Notes: generated from the letters alone by a model not told the origin. 64,000 nucleotides of DNA from Streptomyces sp. APSN-46.1 (GCF_022815725.1 NZ_JALGRF010000002.1:558001-622000); one strand, 5' to 3'. Positions 18,548-27,009 are shown, counted from the stretch's first letter. Made by a program: numbers and translations.

Positions 18548-18732
18548 CCTGCCCTCCCGGGGCCGAGCCGGACAATGCGGCCCCCCGTAGAGCCTTGTCC
18601 GATCCCGAAGACGTGGGCATGGTGCATGGGGGTTACCTGAACTTCATGTGCTTGAGGAACTCTTGAACCACATTCGTACGTACTATTACCGGCCATGCCA
18701 GATCGGCCGCCGAGGCAGTACGGGGGAAGCAC

Positions 18733-19899
18733 ATGCGTCACTTCGGGCACGTATCGCCCACGGTCCGCAAGGACCTCTTCCACCAGGAGCCGGCCGAGTT
18801 CACCGCCGCCTCCCCCGCCCGCATGCTCGCCGCCGCGCTGGGAGCCACCCTCTACAGCCCTGCCACCCGCCCCCAGCTCGCCGCCGACATCCGCAAGCAG
18901 GCCGCCCGCGGAGTCGTCTCCATGGTCCTCTGCCTGGAGGATTCGATCGGCGACGCCGAGGTCGAGGGCGGCGAGGCCAACCTCGTCCGGCAGTTCGCCG
19001 AGCTCGACGGCGACGACGGCGAGCACCCGCTCCTGTTCATCCGCGTCCGCGAACCCGAGCAGATTCCCGACCTGGTGCGCCGGCTCGGCGGCTCAGCGCG
19101 CCGACTGGCCGGATTCGTCCTTCCCAAGTTCGGCGAGCACCGAGGAATCGCCTTCCTCGACGCCGTCGCCCGGGCGGAGGCGGAGAGCGGCCACTCCCGC
19201 TTGTATGCCATGCCGGTCCTGGAGACCCCCGAGCTCCTGCACCTCGAAACCCGCGTCGAGACCCTCTCCGGCATCTCCCGCACCGTCAACGACTACCGCG
19301 AGCGGGTCCTGGCCCTCCGCCTCGGCGTCACCGACTTCTGCTCCGCCTACGGGCTGCGCCGCACCCCCGACATGACCGCCTACGACGTCCAGATCGTCGC
19401 GGGCGTCATCGCCGACGTCGTCAACGTCCTCAGCCGCGCCGACGGCACCGGTTTCACCGTCACCGGCCCGGTCTGGGAGTACTTCCGCAGCCAGCAGCGC
19501 CTCTTCAAGCCCCAGCTGCGCCGCAGCCCCTTCCTGGAGGAGGGAGTGGAGGAACTGCGTACCTCCCTCATCGAGCACGACCTCGACGGGCTGCTCCGCG
19601 AGATCGAGCTCGACCGGGCCAACGGGCTGCTGGGCAAGACCTGCATCCACCCCGCCCACGTGACACCCGTCCACGCGCTGTCGGTGGTCTCCCACGAGGA
19701 GTTCAGCGACGCCCAGGACATCCTGCGCCCCGAGCGCGACGGCGGCGGAGTCATGCGCTCCGCGTACACGAACAAGATGAACGAGGTGAAGCCCCACCGG
19801 GCCTGGGCCGAGCGCACCATGCTGCGCGCCGAGGTCTTCGGTGTGGCGAAGGAGGAGGTCGGCTTCGTCGACCTCCTGGCGGCCGGGCTCCAGGTGTGA
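18733..19899 (+). CDS. HpcH/HpaI aldolase-citrate lyase family protein (Ter island lyase)
   Basis: This 388-residue TIM-barrel protein is of the citrate lyase beta/HpcH type. Visible motifs are MVLCLEDSIGDAEVE (acidic metal site, near residue 65), the FIRVREPEQI strand, and the late GKTCIHPAHVTPVHAL motif near residue 309. In the published analysis of Ter systems by Anantharaman, Iyer and Aravind this C-C lyase belongs to a module predicted to make a nucleoside-like metabolite. It starts at the ATG preceded by GGGGGAAG and is followed 13 nt later by the phosphoribosyltransferase gene, so these form an operon. Confidence 0.88.
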   Translation: MRHFGHVSPTVRKDLFHQEPAEFTAASPARMLAAALGATLYSPATRPQLAADIRKQAARGVVSMVLCLEDSIGDAEVEGGEANLVRQFAELDGDDGEHPLLFIRVREPEQIPDLVRRLGGSARRLAGFVLPKFGEHRGIAFLDAVARAEAESGHSRLYAMPVLETPELLHLETRVETLSGISRTVNDYRERVLALRLGVTDFCSAYGLRRTPDMTAYDVQIVAGVIADVVNVLSRADGTGFTVTGPVWEYFRSQQRLFKPQLRRSPFLEEGVEELRTSLIEHDLDGLLREIELDRANGLLGKTCIHPAHVTPVHALSVVSHEEFSDAQDILRPERDGGGVMRSAYTNKMNEVKPHRAWAERTMLRAEVFGVAKEEVGFVDLLAAGLQV

Positions 19900-19912
19900 G
19901 CAGGCCTTGACC

Positions 19913-22459
19913 ATGAAGAAAGGCAAGAAGATCGACGACACGGTGTGGTCGGGAACCTGGGTCGCGGACCGGCTGGGCGTAAGCCTGGAGGACGGCGGCG
20001 CCCCGGCCGCCCCACGGCTGGACGCCCTCCTCGGGCTGGCACTGCGGCGCAACCCCAAGCGGGCGCACCTGCTGGTCTCGCAGGTGCTGGGCAAGCACGT
20101 GCCCCGGTCCCCGCACGACGTCTACGCCGCCGGACACGAGCTCGGCGAGCGGGTCCGGGCGCTGCTCGACGCCGACGGCGAGGGCGCGGCCGCCGCGGCG
20201 GTGGTCCTCGGGTACGCCGAGACCGCCACCGGGCTCGGCCACTGCGTCGCCGACGGCCTCGGCCTCGCCCCCTACCTGCACTCCACCCGCCGCCCCGTGG
20301 CCGGTGTGGAGCCCGCCGGCGGATTCGAGGAGGCGCACTCGCACGCCACCTCACACCTGCTGCTGCCCGAGGACCCGAAGCTGCTGGCCGGCAGCGGTCC
20401 GCTGGTGCTGGTCGACGACGAGTTCTCCACCGGCAACACCGTGCTGAACACCATCGCCGACCTGCACGCCCGCCACCCCCGCGCGCACTACGTCGTCGTC
20501 GCCCTCGTGGACATGCGCTCCCCGGCCGACCGCGACCGGCTCACCGCCTTCGCCGCCGGCCTCGGGGCCCGCATCGACCTCGTCACCCTCGCCTCCGGGA
20601 CGGTCCGCCTCCCCGAGGGGGTGCTGGCCAAGGGGCAGGCACTGGTCGAGGAGTACGAGACCCCGGCCGGCGAAAATCAGCCCCGCCGGCGTTTGAGGCG
20701 CGGGGTCCGGGGCGGAGCCCCGGCAGACGGCCCGGAGGCGGTCACGCGCGTCGCGCTCCATTGGCCCGCCGGGCTCCCGGACGGCGGCCGGCACGGCTTC
20801 ACCCCCGCGCACCGCGACCGGCTGGAGGCGGCGCTGCCCGCGCTGGCCGGGCGGATCGCCGACGCGCTGGGCCCGGAGCCCGGGAGGGTCCTCGTACTCG
20901 GCAACGAGGAGCTCATGTACGCGCCGCTGCGCCTCGCGCTGGCCCTGGAGCAGTCCGGGGCGGCCCGCGAGGTCCGGTTCTCGACGACCACCCGCTCGCC
21001 CGTGCTCGCCGTGGACGACCCCGGCTACGCCATCCGCACCCGGCTGGTCTTCCCCGCCCACGACATCCCGGCGGACGGGCCCGGCGACCGGTACGCCTAT
21101 AACGTCTTCAGCACGGCTGGAGCCGGCTTCGACACCGTCGTCGCTGTCGTCGACACGCACGGCGACACCCCCGAACTGCGTACGGGGCTACTGGCGGCCC
21201 TCGCCCCGCACACCGGCCGGGTCCTGCTGGCCGTCATACCGTCCTACGCGCCCGCGCCCGCGCCCGCGCCCGCCCCCGCGCCGGCCCCCGTACCCCTCCA
21301 CGACCGGCAGGAGCCGATCATGACCGAGCCCCTGCGCGGGCCCGCGTTCTCCTCTTACGCCCCGGAGGACGTCGGCTGGCTGCTCCAGGACTTCTCCGAG
21401 GTCGAACTGGAGGCCCCGACCGAGGAGCGCGAGGAGGCCATCCAGGCGGGCGGCGCGCACTACGCCGAGTCCCTGCCCGTGGAGTACCAGCCGAGCCCCG
21501 GCTACCAGGAGCTCTACCAGAGCGCGCTGACCGCTTCCGCGGCCCGAATAGCCCGGGCCGTGGGCACCGTCACCGAAACCGTCCTCGCCGAGCGGTCCCC
21601 GTCCCCGGTGCTGGTCTCCCTGGCCCGCGCGGGCACACCCGTCGGCGTGCTGATGCGCCGCTGGGCCCGCGCCCGGCACGGCCTGGACCTGCCGCACTAC
21701 GCCGTCTCCATCGTGCGCGGCCGCGGCATCGACGCCAACGCGCTGCGCTGGCTCGCCGCGCACCACGATCCGGCCGACATCGTCTTCGTCGACGGCTGGA
21801 CGGGCAAGGGCGCGATCACGCGCGAGCTGCGCGAGGCCCTGGCGAAGTTCCCCGGCTTCAACCCGGAGATCGTGGTCCTCGCCGACCCCGGCTCGTGCGT
21901 GCCCACGTACGGCACCCGCGAGGACTTCCTGATTCCGTCCGCCTGTCTCAATTCGACCGTCTCGGGACTCATCTCGCGTACGGTTCTGAGGTCCGACCTG
22001 GTCGGGCCCGCCGACTTCCACGGCGCGAAGTTCTACCGCGAGCTCGCCGGCGCGGATGTCTCCGTCGACTTCGTCGACACCGTCGCCGCCCGCTTCGACG
22101 AGGTGGCGGAGGCCGTCGGGGCCGAGGTCAAGGAGCTGCTCGCGGCCGACCGCACGCCCACCTGGGAGGGCTGGGCGGCGGTGGAGCGGATCAGCGAGGA
22201 GTACGGCATCCACGACGTGAACCTCGTCAAGCCCGGCGTCGGCGAGACGACGCGCGTGCTGCTGCGCCGCGTGCCATGGAAGATCCTGGCCCAGCGCGGA
22301 GCCGGAGCCGACCTGGACCACGTACGGCTCCTCGCCGAGCAGCGCGGGGTGCCGGTGGAGGAGGTCGACGGGCTGCCCTACACGTGCGTAGGACTCATTC
22401 ACCCCCGCTTCACGCGCGGCGCCACGGGCGCCGACGGAAAGGCTGTGGCCTCCAAGTGA
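19913..22459 (+). CDS. phosphoribosyltransferase-TRSP-StiP protein in one open frame (two-gene fusion or overlap)
   Basis: The 848-codon frame holds two proteins that are usually separate in Ter islands. Residues 1-245 are a phosphoribosyltransferase with the PRPP motif VLVDDEFSTGNT; residues 285-440 fit a TRSP domain; residues 470-848 are a StiP-type protein (FSSYAPEDVGWLLQDF, VSLARAGTPVGVLMRR, FVDGWTGKGAI). The halves are joined by an Ala-Pro repeat (443-462). An ATG at 21320 begins the StiP part at its family N-terminus with an AGGAG six bases upstream, so StiP is probably also made alone. A 44-bp genomic repeat lies in frame at 20678-20721. The frame ends in a GTGA overlap with the HAD gene. 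Confidence 0.85.
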   Translation: MKKGKKIDDTVWSGTWVADRLGVSLEDGGAPAAPRLDALLGLALRRNPKRAHLLVSQVLGKHVPRSPHDVYAAGHELGERVRALLDADGEGAAAAAVVLGYAETATGLGHCVADGLGLAPYLHSTRRPVAGVEPAGGFEEAHSHATSHLLLPEDPKLLAGSGPLVLVDDEFSTGNTVLNTIADLHARHPRAHYVVVALVDMRSPADRDRLTAFAAGLGARIDLVTLASGTVRLPEGVLAKGQALVEEYETPAGENQPRRRLRRGVRGGAPADGPEAVTRVALHWPAGLPDGGRHGFTPAHRDRLEAALPALAGRIADALGPEPGRVLVLGNEELMYAPLRLALALEQSGAAREVRFSTTTRSPVLAVDDPGYAIRTRLVFPAHDIPADGPGDRYAYNVFSTAGAGFDTVVAVVDTHGDTPELRTGLLAALAPHTGRVLLAVIPSYAPAPAPAPAPAPAPVPLHDRQEPIMTEPLRGPAFSSYAPEDVGWLLQDFSEVELEAPTEEREEAIQAGGAHYAESLPVEYQPSPGYQELYQSALTASAARIARAVGTVTETVLAERSPSPVLVSLARAGTPVGVLMRRWARARHGLDLPHYAVSIVRGRGIDANALRWLAAHHDPADIVFVDGWTGKGAITRELREALAKFPGFNPEIVVLADPGSCVPTYGTREDFLIPSACLNSTVSGLISRTVLRSDLVGPADFHGAKFYRELAGADVSVDFVDTVAARFDEVAEAVGAEVKELLAADRTPTWEGWAAVERISEEYGIHDVNLVKPGVGETTRVLLRRVPWKILAQRGAGADLDHVRLLAEQRGVPVEEVDGLPYTCVGLIHPRFTRGATGADGKAVASK
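20678..20721 (+). repeat. Streptomyces-type dispersed repeat inside a coding sequence, copy A
   Basis: The segment centred on GCCGGCGTTTGAGGCGCGGG and continuing into a TCCGGGG-CGGAGCCCC hairpin is a repeat I know to be frequent between Streptomyces genes. Here it lies in frame between the phosphoribosyltransferase and TRSP domains and encodes a basic Arg/Gly linker. A second copy, in the opposite orientation on the chromosome, lies at 58523-58570. Confidence 0.85.
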
Positions 22460-23277
22460 CTGTCCTGATTGCCAGTGACCTCGACCGTACGCTCATCTAC
22501 TCGACGGCCGCCCTCGCGCTGACCATGCCCGACCCGGTGGCCCCGCGGCTGCTGTGCGTCGAGGTGCACGAGAGCAAGCCGCTGTCGTACATGACGGAGA
22601 CGGCGGCGGGACTGCTGGCGAAGCTGACCGCCGACCCGGGCGTGGTGTTCGTCCCCACGACCACCCGTACGCGCAAGCAGTACCAGCGCATCCGCTTCCC
22701 CGGGCGTCCCGCGCAGTACGCGATCTGCGCCAACGGCGGGCAGCTCCTCGTCGACGGGGTCCCGGACCGGGACTGGCGGCGCCAGGTCGCGGCGCGGCTG
22801 GCGCGGGAGTGCGCTCCGCTGGAGGAGGTGCACGAGCACCTGCTCGCGTCGGCGGATCCCGCGTGGCTGCGCAAGGCGCGGGTGGCGGAGGACCTCTTCG
22901 CGTACCTGGTGGTGGAGCGGGCGCTGGTCCCCGACGAGTGGCTCAAGGCCCTCGTGGAGTGGTCCGAGGCCCGCGGCTGGACGGTGTCCCTGCAGGGCCG
23001 GAAGATCTACGCGGTCCCGCGCCCGCTGACGAAGAGCGCGGCGATGCGGGAGGTGGCCCGGCGCACGGGGGCGACCGAGACCCTGGCCGCCGGGGACTCG
23101 CTGCTGGACGCGGACCTGCTGCTCGCGGCGGACCGGGGGTGGCGCCCGGGGCACGGCGAACTCGCCGACGCGAGCTGGACGGCGCCGTCGGTGACGGCGC
23201 TGACGAAGACGGGTGTCCTCGCGGGCGAGGAAATCGTGCGCGTATTCGTGCGCACGGCCTATGAAGCGGGCCGCTGA
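22456..23277 (+). CDS. HAD family hydrolase of the Ter island
   Basis: This 273-residue haloacid-dehalogenase-fold phosphatase has motif I SDLDRTLIY (nucleophile Asp8 and Asp10 region), motif II in VFVPTTTR, a Lys in LTKSAAM and motif III-IV in AAGDSLLDADLLL. It has a C2-type cap like Cof or sucrose-phosphate phosphatases. In Ter islands this phosphatase is predicted to dephosphorylate the product of the lyase and phosphoribosyltransferase steps. Its GTG at 22456 overlaps the upstream stop (GTGA), so it is translationally coupled. It is followed by an O-methyltransferase after 17 nt. Confidence 0.9.
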   Translation: MTVLIASDLDRTLIYSTAALALTMPDPVAPRLLCVEVHESKPLSYMTETAAGLLAKLTADPGVVFVPTTTRTRKQYQRIRFPGRPAQYAICANGGQLLVDGVPDRDWRRQVAARLARECAPLEEVHEHLLASADPAWLRKARVAEDLFAYLVVERALVPDEWLKALVEWSEARGWTVSLQGRKIYAVPRPLTKSAAMREVARRTGATETLAAGDSLLDADLLLAADRGWRPGHGELADASWTAPSVTALTKTGVLAGEEIVRVFVRTAYEAGR

Positions 23278-23294
23278 CTCGGCACACTTGGATC

Positions 23295-23954
23295 ATGACC
23301 AAGGGCAACAGCACCAAGATCACTGACGAGCTCTACCAGTACATGCTGGACCACAACCCCCCGCTGGACATGTATCAGCGGGGGCTGGTGGAGACGACGT
23401 ACGCGAAGTTCCCGGACGCCGCCGGAATGCAGTCGGCGGAGGAGCAGGGCCCGCTGCTGGCCTTCCTCGTCCGGCTGACCGGCGCCCGGCACATCGTCGA
23501 GGTCGGCACCTTCACCGGCTTCTCGTCCCTGTCGATGGCCCAGGCACTCCCCGCCGACGGCCGCGTCATCACCTGCGACATCTCGGACGAGTGGACGGCG
23601 TACGGCCGCTGGGCCTGGGAAGCCGCGGGCGTCTCCGACCGCGTCGACCTGCGGATCGGCCCCGCGCTGGACACGCTGCGCGCCATGCCGGCGGAGCCGC
23701 ACATCGACATGGCCTACATCGACGCCGACAAGCAGAGCCAGATCGCCTACTGGGAGGAGCTCGTGCCGCGCATGCGCCCGGGCGGGCTGATCGTCACCGA
23801 CAACACCCTGTTCCACGGCTCGGTGCTCGACGAGACGGCCACGGGCGCGGCGGCGGGCGTGCGCGCCTTCAACGACCACGTCTCGGCCGACACCCGCATG
23901 GAATCCGTCCTGCTGGCGATCTCGGACGGCCTGACCCTCTCGCGCAAGCGCTAG
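23295..23954 (+). CDS. class I SAM-dependent O-methyltransferase (caffeoyl-CoA/catechol type)
   Basis: This 219-residue protein is of the Methyltransf_3 family that methylates catechol-like hydroxyls with a divalent metal. SAM motif I is VEVGTFTGFSSL, followed by CDISDEW, and the metal-binding region is YIDADKQSQI, with Asp and Asn also in VTDNTLFHG. Length is normal. It starts at ATG 23295, only 17 nt after the HAD stop, so it is probably in the Ter operon although O-methyltransferases are not standard there; it may instead be a neighbour. The substrate cannot be read from sequence. Confidence 0.9.
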   Translation: MTKGNSTKITDELYQYMLDHNPPLDMYQRGLVETTYAKFPDAAGMQSAEEQGPLLAFLVRLTGARHIVEVGTFTGFSSLSMAQALPADGRVITCDISDEWTAYGRWAWEAAGVSDRVDLRIGPALDTLRAMPAEPHIDMAYIDADKQSQIAYWEELVPRMRPGGLIVTDNTLFHGSVLDETATGAAAGVRAFNDHVSADTRMESVLLAISDGLTLSRKR

Positions 23955-24028
23955 CCGGCCGTCGCGCGCGAGCGCCGGCCTGGCTGTCGGGGCTATCACG
24001 GCTATCGGGTCATCTCACGCAGCTCATC

Positions 24029-24238
24029 TCAGCCGCAGCCGCCTCCGCCACAGCAGCCCCCGCCGCCCATGGCCGGCGCGGGGGCGCCGCTGGTCCCGCC
24101 GACGGCGACGGCCGACAGCAGCTTGACGGTGTCGGAGTGCCCCGCGGGACAGTCGGCGGGCGCGGAGGACTCGGCCATCGGCCGGCTGACCTCAAAGGTG
24201 TCGTCGCAGGTCCGGCAGCGGTATTCGTATCGAGGCAT
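24029..24238 (-). CDS. FmdB-type zinc ribbon protein
   Basis: This 69-residue protein begins MPRYEYRCRTCDDTFEVSRP, with the first zinc-binding CxxC, then a degenerate second knuckle (DCPAGH) and a Gly/Cys-rich tail (GGGGCCGGGGCG). FmdB-like proteins are small putative regulators with a single zinc ribbon. I chose ATG 24238 because MPRYEYRC is the family start; a GTG two codons earlier is less likely. The tail of paired cysteines could be a second metal site, though it may only be low complexity. Confidence 0.88.
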   Translation of the reverse strand: MPRYEYRCRTCDDTFEVSRPMAESSAPADCPAGHSDTVKLLSAVAVGGTSGAPAPAMGGGGCCGGGGCG

Positions 24239-24265
24239 GCGCACAGGCTAAACGGGCCGGCTCCG

Positions 24266-24390
24266 GTGCGCTACGTGCGTCACCTGCCGGTGCGCTACGG
24301 GTCGTCACCTGCCGGTGTGCTACGGGCCGTCACCTGCCGTGCGCCACGGGTCGTCCCCGGCCGTGCGCCACGGGTCGTCCGCTCCCGGCC
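24266..24390. repeat. tandem repeats of about 23-28 bp spanning a gene end
   Basis: About five imperfect copies of GTGCGCYACGGGTCGTC with CACCTGCCG or CGGCC spacers run from the space after the fmdB gene into the 3' end of the DUF4383 gene. Two of the copies encode its last residues (RPVAHGRGRPVAHGR), so the repeat array has extended the protein. Confidence 0.75.
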
Positions 24391-25115
24391 CGTACCCGGT
24401 CCTCCCGGGCCGCCTGCTCGGGGTGGCGGGCACGCCAGTACGGATTTTCGTGCGGCAGGGCGCTGCCCACCCGCCCGTACATCCCGAACCACATCAGCAT
24501 CACGCCGACGACGAAGCTGAACAACACGTTCTCGATCTCGAAGGCCAGGAAGTTGTAATCGCTGTCCAGCAGCGCGAGGTTGACGAACCCACTCAGGATG
24601 AACGCCACCCCGAGCACGATGTTCAGGGTGGAGGCGAAGGTCCCGCCGATCACCATCCCGACGAACAGCAGCCCGCCGATACAGATCGACAGGACACTCA
24701 GCGCGCCGTTGGTGTTCAGCGCGAGCACCGTGTCTCCGCCGGTGTCGAAGAAGCCGATCCGGTCGATGAGCCCCAGGATTCCGAAGGTGACCAGCAGCAG
24801 CCCGGTCAGGCCGGCGCCGACCCGGTAGACCTTGCTGAGCTTGTGATCGGTGGGCAGATGCTCGTCGAGCCGGGCATTGACGGGATGCAGAGCGCGTCGC
24901 ACCAATCTGGAGACCCTTGGCGCGTGGGGCTTAAAAGGCTCATGGTGCTCATGGGGCATGTACGGCGCGTAGTGCTCATGGGGCTCATGACACCCGTAGA
25001 GCGCATGAGGCGCATAAGACCCATGCGACCCATGAGATCCATGCGGTTCAGGGGGTACCTCGGACACCTGGGGTGTGCGGGACGCGCGCGGCCTGTGGGA
25101 AATGTGGGCAGCCAT
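24330..25115 (-). CDS. DUF4383 membrane protein with His-rich N-terminal extension
   Basis: This 261-residue protein has a DUF4383 core with four transmembrane helices (about residues 95-225; KVYRVGAGLTGLLLVTFGIL, GALSVLSICIGGLLFVGMV, NIVLGVAFILSGFVNLALL, VLFSFVVGVMLMWFGMYG). The first 65 residues are an unusual cytosolic extension with about 14 His and many Pro, Glu and Tyr (HGSHGSHGSYAPH, EPHEHYAPYMPHEHHEP), absent from the usual DUF4383 protein of about 150 residues. It could bind metal, or be a chance translation of CATGAG repeats, since a later ATG (before PHEHHEP) is available. The C-terminus is built from the tandem repeat at 24266-24390. Confidence 0.75.
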   Translation of the reverse strand: MAAHISHRPRASRTPQVSEVPPEPHGSHGSHGSYAPHALYGCHEPHEHYAPYMPHEHHEPFKPHAPRVSRLVRRALHPVNARLDEHLPTDHKLSKVYRVGAGLTGLLLVTFGILGLIDRIGFFDTGGDTVLALNTNGALSVLSICIGGLLFVGMVIGGTFASTLNIVLGVAFILSGFVNLALLDSDYNFLAFEIENVLFSFVVGVMLMWFGMYGRVGSALPHENPYWRARHPEQAAREDRVRAGSGRPVAHGRGRPVAHGR

Positions 25116-25202
25116 ACCGCCCTCCTCTGCTCCGTTCCCAGCACCTCCAGCATCCGCCGATGCCCACCCCTGGACAACTCCGGCCTCACTCGGACTCCGG
25201 CC

Positions 25203-26447
25203 TCACTCGACTGCGCGTCGGCCCCGCATGTCCGCCACCACCCGGCCCACAGCCGCCCGGACCTCCTCCATCTCCTGAAGGAAATGCCAGTAGTCGGGGT
25301 GCCGCCCCTCCAGCCCGGCCAGCGCCCGATCCATCCGGGCGACCGCCCCGTCCAGCGGCCGCGCATGCCGCGGATCGGGCACGCTGCGGCCCGCCATGGC
25401 CAGCCGCTGCGCGTCCCGGATCGCGAACCGCGTCCGCCGCACCTCCTCCTGCGGGTCCCGCGCCACCGCCTCCAGCCGGGTCAGCCGGTCCTGCGCCGCC
25501 GACACCGCCTCGTCGGTCGCGTCCAGGGAGGCCCGGACCGCCTCGATCAGCGTGCCTACGTCGGTCCAGCGCTGCTCGTCACGGGCCCGGCCGGCCTCCC
25601 GCAGCCGCTCCTCCACCTGCGCGACCTCCCGTACGGCCTGGTCCGGGACGTGCTGGAGGTCCTGCCAGCACGCCGCGCTGAACCGGCGGCGCAGCTCGCT
25701 CAGTACCGGATCCACCCGTTCCGCCCGGTTGTGCAGGGCCTGCGCCCGGGTCCGCAGGCTCACCAGCCTCCGGTCGATCTCCGCCGCGCGCTCCGGGAGC
25801 CGGGCGGCCTCGGCCCGTATCGCCTCCGCGCTCCGCAGGATCCGGTCGGCGCGCTGGACGGTCTCCTGCACCCCGTGCTGCCCGGCGCCCTGGTTCAGCT
25901 TGGTCAGCTCGGGCCCCAGCGCCGCCAGCCGCACCGCGAGATCGTCGGCCCGCATGCCCTTGGCCCGTACGGCGTCGAGCGCGTCACTGGCCGCCAGCAG
26001 CGCGGCCTTCGCCCGCTCCCGGGCCGGCGCCACCCGGGCCAACTGCGTCTCGGCCTTGTCCAGCAGCGGCTGCAGCCCCTGCGCGAACCGGTCCAGCTCG
26101 CCCTTGACCCGCACCAGCTCGTCCCGCGCCCGGATCAGCTCGTTCCGGGCCCGCGCGGCGACGGAGCCGTCCAGCTCGGGCCGGTCCAGGTCATGCGCGT
26201 CGACTGCCTCGATGTAGACATGGCTGACCTCGTCGATGCGCCGACCGAGCGCCACGAACCCCTCACCCGCCTGCCGCGCGGCAGGCGACCCGTCCGCCGC
26301 GGCGATGGTCTCGATGGAGATCCGCAGATCCCGCTGCGCCGTATCCAGCTCGTAGAACGCGGCCGCGGCGGCATCCTTCGCCGCCTGCGCATCCGCCCGC
26401 CGACTCTCGTCCCGCCCGCCGAACCACCGCCGGGATGCCGTCGTCAC
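25203..26447 (-). CDS. coiled-coil protein of unknown function
   Basis: This 414-residue soluble protein is nearly all alpha-helical, with long Arg/Glu/Ala heptads (ELIRARDELVRVKGELDRFA, LRSAEAIRAEAARLPERAAE) and no membrane segment. I recognise no catalytic family; the helices resemble structural or septation-type coiled coils found in Streptomyces. The start is GTG 26447, with GGGAGA eight bases upstream; the frame continues to 26531 but without a ribosome-binding site. Only 88 nt separate it from the DUF4383 gene on the same strand. Its promoter region borders tRNA-Val. Confidence 0.75.
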   Translation of the reverse strand: MTTASRRWFGGRDESRRADAQAAKDAAAAAFYELDTAQRDLRISIETIAAADGSPAARQAGEGFVALGRRIDEVSHVYIEAVDAHDLDRPELDGSVAARARNELIRARDELVRVKGELDRFAQGLQPLLDKAETQLARVAPARERAKAALLAASDALDAVRAKGMRADDLAVRLAALGPELTKLNQGAGQHGVQETVQRADRILRSAEAIRAEAARLPERAAEIDRRLVSLRTRAQALHNRAERVDPVLSELRRRFSAACWQDLQHVPDQAVREVAQVEERLREAGRARDEQRWTDVGTLIEAVRASLDATDEAVSAAQDRLTRLEAVARDPQEEVRRTRFAIRDAQRLAMAGRSVPDPRHARPLDGAVARMDRALAGLEGRHPDYWHFLQEMEEVRAAVGRVVADMRGRRAVE

Positions 26448-26676
26448 AATCCGTCTCCCGTGCCGCGTCCGCCATGCCCCGCTCCATTCTCCCCCACGGG
26501 AACGGGTTTGCGTGGGGGGTGCGCCTGCCATGTAGGCTGTCGTCCTGCCTTCGGGCAGCGGGCAGGGCTTGTCCGGCCTTGGTTGTCAGACCAGGGAGAA
26601 GCCCCATGGCGCCAGCCGTTGGGGAGGAGTCACGTAGGCTGTCCACTCATGCGGCGGCCATGGGCCGATGTGCCAC

Positions 26677-26748
26677 GGGTGCGTAGCTCAGGGGTAGAGC
26701 GCTGCTCTTACAAAGCAGATGTCGGCGGTTCGAAACCGTCCGCGCCCA
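26677..26748 (+). tRNA. tRNA-Val (anticodon UAC)
   Basis: A complete cloverleaf is present: acceptor GGGTGCG pairs with CGCGCCC (one G-T wobble), the D arm is GCTCAGGGGTAGAGC, the anticodon stem is CTGCT/AGCAG with loop CTTACAA, and the T arm is GGCGGTTCGAAACCGTC. The anticodon TAC reads valine. CCA is not encoded. The 3' half, from the anticodon loop on, is the left attachment site of the adjacent element and is duplicated at 34620-34662. Confidence 0.96.
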
Positions 26749-26749
26749 C
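26707..26749 (+). repeat. attL-type site, tRNA-Val 3' part
   Basis: These 43 bp recur at 34620-34662 with a single difference (A at 26713, G at 34626). They run from the anticodon loop to just past the tRNA end, the classic attB core of tyrosine-recombinase elements of actinomycetes. Confidence 0.92.
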
Positions 26750-26780
26750 AGTAGGAACTAGCAGGTGAAAGCCTGTTGTT

Positions 26781-26813
26781 GGCCCCCCGGTCGTGTTCGA
26801 CCGGGGGGCCTTT
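26781..26813 (+). terminator. hairpin after tRNA-Val
   Basis: GGCCCCCCGGTCG and its exact complement (26781-26810) enclose TGTT and are followed by TTTCCC. It ends the tRNA transcript and sits where the matching hairpin lies after the second att copy. Confidence 0.9.
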
Positions 26814-26825
26814 CCCATCTCCGAC

Positions 26826-26843
26826 GCCACATCGACGCCACAT
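26826..26843 (+). repeat. candidate integrase arm site, left copy
   Basis: GCCACATCGACGCCACAT is identical to 34706-34723. It contains two direct copies of GCCACAT separated by CGAC, as expected for an arm-type integrase binding site beside an attP core. Confidence 0.6.
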
Positions 26844-27009
26844 CGCCACCGTGCGGGTTCTCGGTCATCACCCATTGGGGGGTGCACTGCTGGCGTCTTA
26901 TCGGGTTAGAGTGCAGGACGAGCGGGGCCGGTGCGTCTCCCCACGCGCGCCAGATGTACGCCGCTCGGATCCTGTGTGTTGTGGCGGGGAGGCCCGGCGC
27001 ATAGGCAGA

